A DNA stretch of 59,129 bases from an uncultured Prevotellaceae bacterium (GCA_902767045.1 CACXFT010000071.1:1-59129), one strand, 5' to 3'; shown: positions 37,615 through 48,000, counted from the stretch's first letter. Numbers and translations: made by a program. The notes: generated by a model not told the origin, from the letters alone.

Positions 37615-38423
37615 TGAAAAGTATATTAGATAATCGCCCGGCACTGAAAGCCGAGGTGGAAAAGATTGCCGAGGTAGCCGGCTACCTGTGGCAAAACGGA
37701 TGGGCCGAGCGCAATGGCGGCAACATCACGGTAAACGTCACGCATCTGGTTGATGATGAAATCAGACAGCTGCCTGCCATCAGTGAGGTGAAACCCATAG
37801 GGGTTACGCTGCAAGCACTGAAAGGCTGCTATTTCTATTGTAAGGGTACGGGAAAGCGCATGCGCGACCTGGCTCGATGGCCTATGCAGAACGGGTCGGT
37901 TATTCGCATCCTGGATGACTGTGCCTCTTATGTGATTATTGCCGACGAAGCAGTGATGCCCACCAGTGAGCTGCCTTCGCATCTAACGGTTCATGCTCAT
38001 CTTATTGAAACGGGTTCGCCTTATAAGGCTACGGTGCATACGCATCCCATAGAACTGGTGGCCATGAGCCATAACCGTGCATTCCTGGGCAAGGATGTGC
38101 TCACCAACATCTTGTGGTCGATGATTCCCGAAACAAAAGCCTTCTGTCCGCTCGGACTGGGGGTTGTGCCCTACACGCTGCCTGGTTCAAACGAACTGGC
38201 CGATGCAACGCTCAAGGAGTTGGAAGACTACGACGTGGTGCTTTGGGAAAAACACGGCGTTTTTGCCAAGGGACTGGATGTGATGGATGCTTTCGACCAG
38301 ATTGACGTGCTTTCGAAGAGTGCTAAAATCTATGTAAACGCACGCTGCATGGGATTTGAACCCGAAGGCATGAGCAACGAACAGATGAAAGAAATGACAC
38401 GCGCTTTCAATTTGCCACGTTGA
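37614..38423 (+). CDS. rhaD: Rhamnulose-1-phosphate aldolase
   Basis: A 269-residue class II aldolase with ERNGGNITVNV near the N-terminus, the zinc ligands in VHAHL and VHTHP, and WEKHGVFAKG near the C-terminus. It splits L-rhamnulose-1-phosphate into DHAP and L-lactaldehyde. It is separated from the other rha genes by 404 bp of repeats but is on the same strand and probably in the same pathway unit. Its ATG is fused to a heptamer array, so repeat length may affect expression. Confidence 0.95.
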   Translation: MKSILDNRPALKAEVEKIAEVAGYLWQNGWAERNGGNITVNVTHLVDDEIRQLPAISEVKPIGVTLQALKGCYFYCKGTGKRMRDLARWPMQNGSVIRILDDCASYVIIADEAVMPTSELPSHLTVHAHLIETGSPYKATVHTHPIELVAMSHNRAFLGKDVLTNILWSMIPETKAFCPLGLGVVPYTLPGSNELADATLKELEDYDVVLWEKHGVFAKGLDVMDAFDQIDVLSKSAKIYVNARCMGFEPEGMSNEQMKEMTRAFNLPR

Positions 38424-38442
38424 AAACTTTTTCGTACCTTTG
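38411..38442 (+). promoter_or_regulatory. Promoter of the L-serine dehydratase gene
   Basis: TTTG (38411-38414), 20-bp spacer and TACCTTTG (38435-38442), full consensus. The -33 box lies inside the 3' end of rhaD. It rules out the longer serine dehydratase frame starting at 38440. Confidence 0.8.
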
Positions 38443-38466
38443 CATGCGGTAATCAAATCAAAGGTG

Positions 38467-39699
38467 ATGAAATCGTTAAAAGAATTATTTAAAATAGGCA
38501 AGGGTCCTTCAAGCAGTCATACCATGGGACCCTATAAAGCCGCAAAGATTTTCGCAGAGCGTCATCCCGAAGCCAACAGCTTCGAGGTGACGCTTTATGG
38601 TAGTCTGGCTGCTACTGGCAAGGGACACATGACTGATGTGGCTATCACCGAGGCTCTTAGCAGCGTTGCACCTGTGCGCATTGTGTGGGAACCTACCGTG
38701 TTCCTGCCTTATCATCCCAACGGCATGAAATTCAGAGTCTGCGGTTCTTCGCAAGCTGAAGAAGCGGTTAGCGACAAGTCGGCATGGACGGTGTTTAGTG
38801 TGGGAGGTGGAGCACTTGAAGAAGACCCCTCTTTAACTTCCTGTTCGCTGCTTTTGCCACACGGCGAAAGTGCCGAGCCGTACGCTTTGAACACGCTTTC
38901 CGACATTCTGAACTGGTGCCAGCATCATGGGCGCGGCTATTGGGAATATGTTGATGAGTGTGAAGATAGCGACATCTGGGATTATCTGATGGAGGTGTGG
39001 CAGGCTATGAAAGCATCGGTAGAGCGCGGTATAGACCGCGAGGGAGCTTTGCCCGGTCCGCTCAACCTGCCTCGCAAGGCTGCCACTTACTATGTGAAGG
39101 CCACGGGATATAAGCAGTCGTTGCAGTCGCGGGCCTTGGTTTATGCCTATGCCTTGGCGGTGAGCGAAGAGAATGCGTCGGGCGGAACCATCGTTACGGC
39201 TCCCACTTGTGGGTCGAGTGGGGTGTTGCCCGGTGTGCTCTATCATCTTGCCAAGGGTCATGGGTTCAGCGACACGCGCATTCTGCACGCTTTGGCCACG
39301 GCCGGCGTGTTTGGCAATGTGGTGAAGCAGAATGCCAGCATCTCGGGAGCCGATGTGGGATGTCAGGGCGAGGTGGGGGTGGCCTGTGCCATGGCTTCGG
39401 CTGCAGCCTGTCAGCTCTTTGGCGGAAGTCCGGCCCAGATTGAATATGCAGCCGAAATGGGACTTGAACATCATTTGGGCATGACCTGCGACCCTATGTG
39501 CGGACTGGTGCAGATTCCTTGTATCGAGCGCAATGCTTTTGCTGCAACACGTGCCCTCGACTCCAATCTCTATGCTGCTTTCTCTGATGGCAAGCATCGC
39601 GTGTCGTTCGACCAAGTGGTGAGGGTGATGAAACAGACCGGCCACGACCTCCCCTCGCTCTACAAAGAAACCGCCGAAGGGGGATTGGCTACCATATAG
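38467..39699 (+). CDS. L-serine ammonia-lyase (iron-sulfur dependent)
   Basis: A 410-residue single-chain L-serine dehydratase: N-terminal beta-type domain (MKSLKELFKIGKGPSSSHT) joined to the alpha-type catalytic domain with APTCGSSGVLPGVL, GCQGEVGVACAMA and the cysteines TCDPMCGLVQIPCIERN that bind a [4Fe-4S] cluster. It converts L-serine to pyruvate and ammonia and is oxygen-sensitive, fitting an anaerobe. The ATG at 38467 follows the promoter by ~25 nt; a longer frame would begin within the -7 box. Confidence 0.95.
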   Translation: MKSLKELFKIGKGPSSSHTMGPYKAAKIFAERHPEANSFEVTLYGSLAATGKGHMTDVAITEALSSVAPVRIVWEPTVFLPYHPNGMKFRVCGSSQAEEAVSDKSAWTVFSVGGGALEEDPSLTSCSLLLPHGESAEPYALNTLSDILNWCQHHGRGYWEYVDECEDSDIWDYLMEVWQAMKASVERGIDREGALPGPLNLPRKAATYYVKATGYKQSLQSRALVYAYALAVSEENASGGTIVTAPTCGSSGVLPGVLYHLAKGHGFSDTRILHALATAGVFGNVVKQNASISGADVGCQGEVGVACAMASAAACQLFGGSPAQIEYAAEMGLEHHLGMTCDPMCGLVQIPCIERNAFAATRALDSNLYAAFSDGKHRVSFDQVVRVMKQTGHDLPSLYKETAEGGLATI

Positions 39700-39722
39700 C
39701 TTTCATCATTCATCCCTCTCAT

Positions 39723-39763
39723 TTATCATTTTTCATTTATCATTTATCATTTAGCGCAGCGCC
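39723..39763. repeat. Heptamer repeat plus GCGCAGCGCC block before trmO
   Basis: TTATCAT, TTTTCAT, TTATCAT, TTATCAT (39723-39750) and then TTAGCGCAGCGCC (39751-39763), 4 bp before the trmO ATG. It is the same unit and block as at 28415-28486, here with inverted orientation relative to the downstream gene. Confidence 0.88.
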
Positions 39764-39767
39764 GCAC

Positions 39768-40484
39768 ATGTTACTCACTCCAATCGCTACATTTTGTTCG
39801 CCCTTCGAATCGAAGTTCGGCATTCCCCGACAAAGCGGACTGGCTGCCAACCTGCGGGGAGAAATAGTGTTCGAGCCCGAATATCGTAATGTCGACTTTT
39901 TGCGAGGCATTGAAGAATTTGATTTCCTTTGGCTGTTGTGGGAGTTCTCAGCCAACCGGCATCAGGCAACAAGCCCTGTTGTGCGGCCGCCGCTGTTGGG
40001 GGGCAACGAAAGGGTAGGGGTGTTTGCTACCCGTTCGCCCTTCCGACCGAACCCGGTGGGGCTCTCGTCGGTGAGGTTGGATTATGTCGAATGGCAGTCT
40101 GCTCGCGGCCCGGTTGTTCATGTGCTGGGTGCCGATCTCATGGATGGAACGCCCATCTTTGACATCAAACCCTATATTGTTTATGCCGACAGTCACCCCG
40201 ATGCCCGGAGTGGGTTTGTAGATAACCATCGTTGGGAACGACTGAGCGTAGAGATTCCTACAGAAGTGGCTTGCCTGTTCAATGCTGATGAGTTAGTGGC
40301 TTTGCAGCAGACCTTGGAACTGGACCCGCGCCCGCATTATCACAACAGTGAGAAAAAGGTCTATGGCATGTCTTTTGCAGGTTACGATATTCGCTTCTGC
40401 GTTTCAGGTGGAGTGTGCCGGGTTACAGAAGCTGTGAAGATAGGTGCCCCGTCGGGCAATAACACAGTGGATGATGCAGGTTAG
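39768..40484 (+). CDS. trmO: tRNA (N6-threonylcarbamoyladenosine-37) N6-methyltransferase TrmO
   Basis: A 238-residue protein of the TsaA/TrmO (YaeB) family: PIATFCSPFESKFGIPRQ near the N-terminus, GVFATRSPFRPNPVGLSSVRL and ADLMDGTPIFDIKPYI. It methylates t6A37 in threonine tRNAs. The C-terminus has LELDPRPHYHNSEKKVYGMSFAGYD in pieces, usual for the family. Its start lies immediately after a repeat block. Stop codons of trmO and the convergent cls-like gene overlap in TTAG. Confidence 0.92.
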   Translation: MLLTPIATFCSPFESKFGIPRQSGLAANLRGEIVFEPEYRNVDFLRGIEEFDFLWLLWEFSANRHQATSPVVRPPLLGGNERVGVFATRSPFRPNPVGLSSVRLDYVEWQSARGPVVHVLGADLMDGTPIFDIKPYIVYADSHPDARSGFVDNHRWERLSVEIPTEVACLFNADELVALQQTLELDPRPHYHNSEKKVYGMSFAGYDIRFCVSGGVCRVTEAVKIGAPSGNNTVDDAG

Positions 40485-41785
40485 AGAAAAGGGGTGAGCA
40501 AGTGGGCAAACCACCCACGGAACTTCTGGCCGGCGGTACGGAAACGGTTCCACGACTCGGGGGTGAGCTTGAAGCTGTCGCGCTTGTCGCGGTCAAACAT
40601 GTCGGAAAGCTGTTGAGTGGTACAAGAATCTATAATCACAGCATTTTCCTCGTAGTCCCAGTTCAGGCTTCGCGCATTCAGGTTGGCACTGCCCACGGTG
40701 CAGAACCGCCCGTCTACCATGATAATCTTTGTATGGTGAAACCCTGGTTCATACATCCAAACGTCAACACCATGCTTCATCAGTTTGTGAACATTGTAGA
40801 ACATGCAGTCGGGTGTGAGCGGAATGTCGCTGTGGGTGGAAACCATAATCTCTACTTTTACACCACGTTTCACAGCCTGGCGCAGGGCTTTTTTCAGCTT
40901 GCGGTTCAGCGTGAGATATGGATTCACCAGTTTGATGCTGTCTTGTGCCAGGTTGATGGCATTGGTATAGAACGTGCGGATAATCTTGTTCGAACGACGT
41001 GGCTCGCGGTTGGCAATGCCCACCATCTTGTGTCCCCGTGAGGGACAGGTGTCGGGTTTCAGGTTGTGAAAATAGTCGGGAGTGTTACCTCCTTGAAAAT
41101 ACTTGCTGCCGCTGATGAGTTCGTGGGCGGTTTTATACCAGATGTGGGTGAAGATGGTTTGCAGCGTGTTCACCTCTTCGCCTTCGATGCGACAGTGCAT
41201 GTCGCGCCACGAACCCACCACATCGGTTCCTTTAATATAGTAGTCGGCCACGTTCATACCACCGGTGTAGGCTATGGCTCCGTCGATAATCACAATCTTG
41301 CGATGGTCGCGGGCAAACACATGGTTCACCCAGGGGAAGGTGAGCGGGTCGAACTGATAGATGCGAATGCCCTTTGCCCGAAGTGCCTTTATATGCTTCT
41401 TTTTCAATGGCTGGTTGTTGGAAGCATTGCCAAAGGCATCGTAGAGAGCACGCACCTCCACACCCTCTGACACTTTCTTGGCCAGCAGGTCGAAAAGCAG
41501 ACTTGCTATGGAGTCGTTGCGGAAATTGAAATACTCTAAATGGATGCTGCTGCGTGCCTGCCGGATGGCTTGAAACATGTCGTCGAATTTCTCCTGACCA
41601 CTCATCAAGAGGGTTACAGAATTGTTTCGGGAGAAAGTAACTCCCTCTTTGCGCAAACAGTCAACAAGAAGCGAATCGGAGGTTTGGGCATGCGCAAATA
41701 AAGGGCACAAGAAAAGAAGATGAAATAATGCACGCATACAATGTTTCATCTTCTTGCTAATTGGTTGTTCTGTATTCTGTTTCAT
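40481..41785 (-). CDS. Phospholipase D-family protein, cardiolipin-synthase-like
   Basis: A ~434-residue protein with two HKD motifs: DHRKIVIIDG in the first half and HHTKIIMVDG in the second, each H-x-K-x4-D. This is the cardiolipin synthase/phospholipase D fold. A signal peptide (MRALFHLLFLCPLFAHAQ) starts ~20 residues in, which suggests the catalytic domain is periplasmic. The ATG at 41785 overlaps the kdsD TAA (TAATG), so coupling is likely; the Met at 41749 is an alternative. It is the third gene of a kdsA-kdsD operon, so a membrane-lipid or envelope role fits. Confidence 0.82.
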   Translation of the reverse strand: MKQNTEQPISKKMKHCMRALFHLLFLCPLFAHAQTSDSLLVDCLRKEGVTFSRNNSVTLLMSGQEKFDDMFQAIRQARSSIHLEYFNFRNDSIASLLFDLLAKKVSEGVEVRALYDAFGNASNNQPLKKKHIKALRAKGIRIYQFDPLTFPWVNHVFARDHRKIVIIDGAIAYTGGMNVADYYIKGTDVVGSWRDMHCRIEGEEVNTLQTIFTHIWYKTAHELISGSKYFQGGNTPDYFHNLKPDTCPSRGHKMVGIANREPRRSNKIIRTFYTNAINLAQDSIKLVNPYLTLNRKLKKALRQAVKRGVKVEIMVSTHSDIPLTPDCMFYNVHKLMKHGVDVWMYEPGFHHTKIIMVDGRFCTVGSANLNARSLNWDYEENAVIIDSCTTQQLSDMFDRDKRDSFKLTPESWNRFRTAGQKFRGWFAHLLTPFL

Positions 41786-42738
41786 TAAATCATGCACGAA
41801 TAGTGATCGACCACACCAAGCAAGTGCTTCTCTTGGTCAACGACAAGAACGGTGTGAATCTTATGTCGCTGCATGATGCGTTGAATCTCTGTAATCTTTG
41901 TTGTGGGGAGCACCATCTTGGGGCTTTGGGTCATAATGTCGCTTACGGTATGGTCGAAGAACTGCGCTTGCCATTTCTCCATGGCTCGCCGGATGTCGCC
42001 GTCGGTGATAAGTCCGATAACTCGGCCTTGGTTGTCGAGCGTTACACCAAGTCCCAGTTTTCCTTTGCTCACATGAATAATGGCTTCGCCCAAGTGCATG
42101 GCCTCAGGGATAATGGGCATCTCCTCCGACCGCATCACATCGGCAGCCGTGGTGAGCAACCGCTTGCCCAGTTCGCCTCCGGGATGGAAGTTGGCAAAGT
42201 CGCCGGGTTTGAAGTTACGCTCCTGCATGAGTGCTATGGCCAGCGCATCGCCCACTGCTAATGCAGCGGTGGTACTGCTGGTTGGAGCCAGATTCAAGGG
42301 ACAGGCCTCTCTTTCTACCCACACCTTGATGTGCGCGTTGCTGTATTTGGCAAGCAGCGAGTTGGGATTGCCCGTCATGCCAATGATGGGCACTTTCATG
42401 TGAAGCACCATGGGAATGAACCGGAGCAGTTCGTCGGTTTGTCCGGAGTTGCTCAGTGCAAGCACCACATCGTCGGGCGTCATCACCCCCAGGTCGCCGT
42501 GATACACGTCAAGCGGATTGATAAAGAAAGCCGGTGTGCCGGTAGAAGCTAACGTGGCGGCTATCTTGGCACCAATGTGACCGCTCTTGCCCACACCCGT
42601 CACAATGATTTTGCCATGACAGTGGAGCATCATGTCTACTGCCTTATCGAAGTTTTCATCGAGTTGTGGAATAATGTCCAGCACGGCTCTTGCCTCGTCT
42701 TTGAGGCATTGTATGGCATATTCTCTTACGTTTTTCAT
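41785..42738 (-). CDS. kdsD: D-arabinose-5-phosphate isomerase (KdsD/KpsF)
   Basis: A 317-residue protein with a SIS sugar-isomerase domain (TGVGKSGHIGAKIAATLASTG near residues 46-66, LALSNSGQTDELL) and two CBS domains (from ~200, with MPIIPEAMHLGEAI and MTQSPKMVLPTTKI). It makes D-arabinose-5-phosphate for Kdo of lipopolysaccharide. It overlaps kdsA by 4 bp (ATGA), so the two steps of Kdo synthesis are coupled. Confidence 0.94.
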   Translation of the reverse strand: MKNVREYAIQCLKDEARAVLDIIPQLDENFDKAVDMMLHCHGKIIVTGVGKSGHIGAKIAATLASTGTPAFFINPLDVYHGDLGVMTPDDVVLALSNSGQTDELLRFIPMVLHMKVPIIGMTGNPNSLLAKYSNAHIKVWVEREACPLNLAPTSSTTAALAVGDALAIALMQERNFKPGDFANFHPGGELGKRLLTTAADVMRSEEMPIIPEAMHLGEAIIHVSKGKLGLGVTLDNQGRVIGLITDGDIRRAMEKWQAQFFDHTVSDIMTQSPKMVLPTTKITEIQRIMQRHKIHTVLVVDQEKHLLGVVDHYSCMI

Positions 42739-43490
42739 TTCAGAATCTCTTTGATGAGCTGCTCAAGTCGGCTCAGTTCAAGCATGTTCGGACCGTCGCT
42801 CAAACCGCGGTCGGGGTCGGGGTGCACTTCAAAGAAATAGCCCGTTGCGCCAAAAGCCTTGGCAGCCAAGGCCATGGAGGGAACAAACCGGCGGTCGCCG
42901 CTTGTGGTTCCGCCCCCACCCCCGGGCCGCTGCACACTATGGGTGCAGTCCATAATCACCTGCGGGGTGATGTCGAGCATGTCGGGAATGTTTCTGAAGT
43001 CAACCACCAGGTTGTTATATCCGAATGAGTTGCCCCGCTCGGTAAGCCACACTTCCTTGGCTCCGGCCTCGCGTGCTTTTTCTACGGGGTAGCGCATGTC
43101 TTTTCCGCTCAGAAACTGTGCCTTCTTGATATTAACGATGCGTCCCGTTTTGGCAGCAGCCACAAGCAAATCGGTCTGCCTGCAAAGGAATGCGGGAATC
43201 TGCAACACATCGCACACCTCTCCGGCGGCCTCGGCCTGCCAGCTTTCGTGTATGTCGGTGAGCAGGCGTAACCCCGTTTTTTCTTTTACTTCGGCAAGCA
43301 TCTGCAAACCTTTTTCAAGTCCGGGGCCGCGAAACGAATGGATGCTGGTGCGGTTGGCTTTATCGAACGACGACTTGAAAATAATCTCGGTGCCAAGTTT
43401 TTTGTTGATGTTCACCAACTCTTCGGCTACCGTTAACAGTAGTTCTTGTGACTCAATCACACAGGGGCCTGCTATCAGAATGGGCTTCAT
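42735..43490 (-). CDS. kdsA: 3-deoxy-8-phosphooctulonate synthase (Kdo-8-P synthase)
   Basis: A 251-residue KdsA: LIAGPCVIESQELLL at the N-terminus, KSSFDKANRTSIHSFRGPG near residues 39-57, LTDIHE and the C-terminal HPDPDRGLSDGPNML. It condenses arabinose-5-phosphate with phosphoenolpyruvate. It is the first gene of kdsA-kdsD-cls. Confidence 0.96.
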   Translation of the reverse strand: MKPILIAGPCVIESQELLLTVAEELVNINKKLGTEIIFKSSFDKANRTSIHSFRGPGLEKGLQMLAEVKEKTGLRLLTDIHESWQAEAAGEVCDVLQIPAFLCRQTDLLVAAAKTGRIVNIKKAQFLSGKDMRYPVEKAREAGAKEVWLTERGNSFGYNNLVVDFRNIPDMLDITPQVIMDCTHSVQRPGGGGGTTSGDRRFVPSMALAAKAFGATGYFFEVHPDPDRGLSDGPNMLELSRLEQLIKEILK

Positions 43491-43538
43491 ATATATAATA
43501 AGGTATATAACTGTTTATTACTTTTAAAAAATTTGGTG

Positions 43539-43570
43539 CAAAGTTAATTAAATATGATTGAAGCAACAAG
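43539..43570 (-). promoter_or_regulatory. Probable promoter of kdsA
   Basis: On the minus strand TAACTTTG (43539-43546) with CTTG (43567-43570) 20 bp upstream, a three-of-four match to the -33 TTTG. The leader to kdsA is ~45 nt. Confidence 0.6.
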
Positions 43571-43616
43571 GAATTAACAAACGTTTATACTTTAACGACA
43601 AAAACTAAAAAAAAGT

Positions 43617-43647
43617 TTTGGTTTTTCAATTATTAGCTATACCTTTG
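43617..43647 (+). promoter_or_regulatory. Promoter of the outer-membrane beta-barrel gene
   Basis: TTTG (43617-43620), 19-bp spacer and TACCTTTG (43640-43647), full consensus. The leader of ~80 nt to the start codon is A-rich. Confidence 0.8.
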
Positions 43648-43731
43648 CAGCCGTATTCAGAGATAATGAAACGATAAACAAAACACAATTTCAAAATTTA
43701 ACAACTTAATTTAAAAGAAAGGAAAAGTATT

Positions 43732-44292
43732 ATGAAAAAGATTTTAATGACTTTGGTTGTTGCTGCTATGGCAGTAAGTGCTAACGCTCAGATGTATGTC
43801 GGCGGTGGTGTTGGTCTTGGTTCTTCGAAGTGGGATACCGACGGTGCCGAGAATGTAACTTCTTACAAGTTTATTCCTGAGATTGGTTACAACTTCACCG
43901 ACGATATGGCAGTAGGTATCGCTTTCGGTTGGCAGGGTTCCAACAAGGGTGGTGCCAAGGCTTTCAGCATGAACCCTTATTTCCGTTACACCTTCATGAA
44001 GCAGGGTATGGTGAGCGTGTTTGCTGATGCTACTGTTGGTTATGAGCACGCTTACAGCAATCCTAAGTACAATGGTGTAGCTCGCAAGAGCATCGACACC
44101 TTTGGAGCTGGTATCAAACCGGGTGTTGCTTTCAACGTTACTGACAAGTTCAGCGTGGTAGCTCATGTAGGTTTCCTCGGATGGGAACAGCTGAAGCTTG
44201 ACAATTATGTTGGTGGCACTGAGAAGAAGAACAACTATGGTTTCGACCTTGATGGCAACAACCTCTCGCTGAGCCTCTACTACAACTTCTAA
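43732..44292 (+). CDS. Small outer-membrane beta-barrel protein
   Basis: A 186-residue protein with a signal peptide (MKKILMTLVVAAMAVSANAQ), then alternating polar/nonpolar strands (GGGVGLGSSKW, FIPEIGYNFTDDMAVGIAFGW) and a terminal aromatic residue (SLSLYYNF) typical of outer-membrane barrels. Size suggests an eight-stranded, OmpX/OmpW-like barrel. It is transcribed alone from a strong promoter to a strong terminator and uses many GGT/GCT codons, so it is probably abundant. Specific function is unknown. Confidence 0.85.
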   Translation: MKKILMTLVVAAMAVSANAQMYVGGGVGLGSSKWDTDGAENVTSYKFIPEIGYNFTDDMAVGIAFGWQGSNKGGAKAFSMNPYFRYTFMKQGMVSVFADATVGYEHAYSNPKYNGVARKSIDTFGAGIKPGVAFNVTDKFSVVAHVGFLGWEQLKLDNYVGGTEKKNNYGFDLDGNNLSLSLYYNF

Positions 44293-44323
44293 GTTGACGA
44301 GTAGACAAGTTAACGAGTTAAAT

Positions 44324-44360
44324 AAAAAAGAGCTTCCAACTGATGGAAGCTCTTTTTTTT
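44324..44360 (+). terminator. Rho-independent terminator after the beta-barrel gene
   Basis: Stem AGAGCTTCCA (44329-44338) and TGGAAGCTCT (44344-44353) with flanking A and T runs, 32 nt after the stop. The A run on the left also allows use on the opposite strand for the convergent rubrerythrin gene. Confidence 0.93.
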
Positions 44361-44380
44361 GTTGGTTTATCCAAAATCGG

Positions 44381-44938
44381 TTATTGGCCGAAGTAGCGTT
44401 TGAGAAGACCGGCAAAGCCTGCTCCGTGGCGGGCTTCATCTTTTGCCATTTCGTGAACGGTGTCGTGGATGGCATCGAAACCGGCAGCCTTGGCAGCCAT
44501 GGCCAGTTTGTATTTGTCTTCGCATGCACCGGCTTCAGCAGCGGCACGCTTTTCAAGGTTGGTCTTGGTGTCCCACACGCACTCGCCGAGCAGTTCGGCA
44601 AACTTGCTGGCATGTTCGGCTTCTTCGAAAGCGTAACGCTTCAGTGCTTCAGCAATTTCGGGATAGCCTTCGCGGTCGGCCTGGCGGCTCATGGCGAGAT
44701 ACATGCCCACCTCTCCGCACTCTCCGTTGAAGTTGTTGCGCAGTTCGTTAATCATTTCTTCGGGCACGCCGGGCAGTTTGCCGTCGCCAAGCTTGTGAAC
44801 GGTGGCATAGCTCACTTCGCCCTGGTCTTTCAGTTCAGAGAACTTGCTGGCCGGAGCCTTGCAGATGGGGCACTTCTCGGGTGCTTCGGTTCCTTCGTAG
44901 ATATATCCACAAACAGCACAAATAAATTTTTTCTTCAT
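44381..44938 (-). CDS. Rubrerythrin with N-terminal rubredoxin domain (reverse rubrerythrin)
   Basis: A 185-residue protein with a rubredoxin-type iron site first (Cys7, Cys10, Cys23, Cys26) and a ferritin-like di-iron domain second ([31 protein letters not shown]). The order is reversed compared with classical rubrerythrin. Such proteins reduce hydrogen peroxide in anaerobes. It is transcribed alone; a TATCTTTG box (44985-44992, minus strand) lies about 45 bp upstream. Confidence 0.93.
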   Translation of the reverse strand: MKKKFICAVCGYIYEGTEAPEKCPICKAPASKFSELKDQGEVSYATVHKLGDGKLPGVPEEMINELRNNFNGECGEVGMYLAMSRQADREGYPEIAEALKRYAFEEAEHASKFAELLGECVWDTKTNLEKRAAAEAGACEDKYKLAMAAKAAGFDAIHDTVHEMAKDEARHGAGFAGLLKRYFGQ

Positions 44939-45070
44939 AATGATTTTTGTTTTTGGTTGATATTAGCATGTTTTCTCTCGGCAGCAAAGATACGCATTTA
45001 TTTTTTAATGGCGAAGAAAAACAAGCGTTATTTCATTGGATTTTTGTTTTAGTTTAGCTTGTTTTTTCCT

Positions 45071-48000
45071 TTACTGTTCAAGAATGGAGAACTCAGAGCC
45101 AGTGGCAAAGTCTTGTCCATCTTGCGACGAGAGGGCAGTGAAGCGCAGATAGCGGGCCTTCACGGGTTTATTGAAGAGCACCCGCTTTTCTTTCTGGTTG
45201 TTTTCAAACTCACCTTCGCAAACGGGTTCGCTCCAGTTTTGTCCGTCGGTGCTGGTTTGTATGCGATAGCCTTTGATGTTTCCGTTTTGCGAATCCTGGC
45301 GTGGCAGGTAAACAAACCCTTTCAGTTGTTTCACGGTTCCGCAGTCGAAATCGACCCAGTGGGGATAGTTGGCCACGGTAACGCTCCACATGGTGTGCCA
45401 ATAGGTAGAAGGATTACCATCTACGAGGTGTTCGGCATCGCCTTCTCCGCTTTCCACGCTGCTGGCGAAGCTCACGGTAACGGGCACGTTTTCTATGCGG
45501 TTGAATGTCTGTTCATACACAATGTTTGGTTCATTGCTGTCGAAGACCCTGATGGTACCGCCCTCGTGCATGTTCACCGCCCCCGTGTAGGGTTTGAACT
45601 TCAGGCGCTTCGCATTCTTGGCTTGTGGCAGTATGGCATATTGCAATTGTGCATTTGTGTTGCCTCCCTCCACGGTCACGTTGCCTTCCACATCGCGCAG
45701 GATGGTGAGCGGACTGATTCCGTTGAGCTTGTAAGCAGCTTTCGGTGTGGCACCGGCAACAGGCCGGATAACGAATGCAAAGGTTTGCGGAGTTGCTTTC
45801 ACGCGGTCGTATTCCAAGGGGCCGCCCTGTCCGCAACTGTTGCCTCCCAGTCCGGTGATGGCTTTGTCGATGTGCAGCCATGTGCCTTTGCTTGCAGGCA
45901 GTTCATAGGGATGCTTGGCAGCTTGCAATTCCTGAGCGGAGTAGGGCAGAGCCGAAATGGAAATGGGCTGGCTGGAGTAGAAGAACAGTCCGTCGCCGCT
46001 ATTATTGGTGAGTTGGCACCAGCGTGTTTCCTGGTGGTTGGCCATATCCTGCGGTTTGGGGAAGTTTTCAAATTCCTCATACACCTTATTATTATATATA
46101 GCAATGTTCTGCGCCGTTTTTCTGTCGGGATAGTTGTCGATGGGTCCACGGCCATAGTAACGAAGGTTTTCGAACTGAGCCGGCAGCTGCATGGCAAATC
46201 CCAGTCGGGGCAGCACGAGCGTAGGTTTGTTAGAAGTGATTGACGAGTGCAGTTCTATTGTGCCATCCGGTGCAATGGTGTACACCTGGTTGGTGGTGAA
46301 GCAGAACTCGTGGTCGGGAGCCTTCGACTCCACTGTGAACGCCAGTACCACGTTGCCGTCGGCCCGGTTTTTCAGAATGGTAGCTTTCTTGGCCGTGTGT
46401 TGCAGGCGGTCGAGCCCGTTGTCGTGCCAAGCGCGGTCGGCCCAGTTGTCGTTGTTCACCGGAGCGCGGTAAGCATCTAATTGTGGGCCGTTTCCGTTGG
46501 CAATCATTTCTTGATCGTTGTAGCAGAGACTCTGAATGTTGCCCTGTTCAAGGTTGAACACCACCTCGAAGTTCTGGCCCTTCACAGTAGCTTGCTTATT
46601 CGGTGTTTCCTCAACCAAGAGTTTTCCTGAAGCAGCGTTTTGCAATTCCTGCCCAGCCTCAGTCGCACTCTTCACCAAGAGCTGTTCTTCGGCCTGCACA
46701 TATCCGGCCTTTGCCCATGGCATGTTGTTTTTGAGCATGAACTGAATGGTTACGAAGTATTCTTTCTGTGCATCGAGTTCCTGCATGTTGATGCCATTGA
46801 GCTTCACAATCTTGTGTGAGCGTGGAGCCACAGCCCCCAGTTCCACAGGGCCGCGTTTCACTTCTGCACCATCGGCACAGAGAATGTACTGCACATCATA
46901 GTCAGAGAGGTCGTCGGTGTAGTAGTTTTTGTTGAACACGTCGATGGCGGTTTTAGCTTCATCGGCCCATTTCACGCCCACATACTGATACACCTTCTTC
47001 ACCTCGTAGTATTGCGGTTTGGGTTCCATGTCGCCGAAGATGATACCGTTCATCACGAACTCGCGGTCGTTGGGATAGTCGCCGAAGTCGCCTCCGTATG
47101 CCAGGTAGCGTTTGCCATCTTTGGTGTAGTTATACATCGACTGGTCAATCCAGTCCCAGATGGCCCCACCGCAGAAGAAGTTGGTAGATTCAATAGCTTC
47201 CCAGTAATCGATGAGGTTGCCCACGGCATTTCCCATAGAATGAGCATATTCCGAGATGTGGAAGGGATATTTGATGCCCATGGTTCCTTTCACGGCCGAG
47301 CGCACCCAGTTCACCGACGGGTATTGGTTGCTGCCCATGTCAACGATGTCGTTGTTGCGTTCATACTGTACGGGCCGGCTTGGGTCGAAGGCTTTCACGG
47401 CAGCGTAAGAAGCTTTGAAGTTGTCGCCGGGTCCGGCCTCGTTGCCCAGGCTCCAGATCACAATCGACGGGTCGTTTACGCGAGCATGTGCCTGCTCCAT
47501 CATACGTGCGATGTGTGCTGCCCGCCATTCAACGGGGTGCGAGATGGAAGCAGCGCCATAGTAGTATTCGTGGCTTTCGAGATTTGCTTCCCCTTCAAGG
47601 TAGATGCCATAGATGTTGCACAGGTAATACCAGTAGGGGTCGTAGCTGTAGTGTGAGGTGCGCACATGATTGATGTTGGCGCGTTTCATCATCATCACCT
47701 CCTCTTTCATCTGTTCGCGGGTGATGGCATGACCGAGCACGGGGTTTGTTTCGTGTCTGTTCACCCCCTTCAGTTTCACGGGTTTACCATTAATCAGGAA
47801 ATATCGGCCGGCCAGTCCGAACTCGTCTTCATTGGCAGGCACATCCTTAATTTCCACTGTGCGGAATCCCACTTGTGTGGAAATGGTTTCAATCACCTTT
47901 CCTTTCTTGTCTTGCAGTTCGGCCACCAGCACATACAGGTTGGGTTCTTCGGCCGTCCAGGTTTTCACATTCTCCACGTTCAGCTCCATCATGGCTTCCA

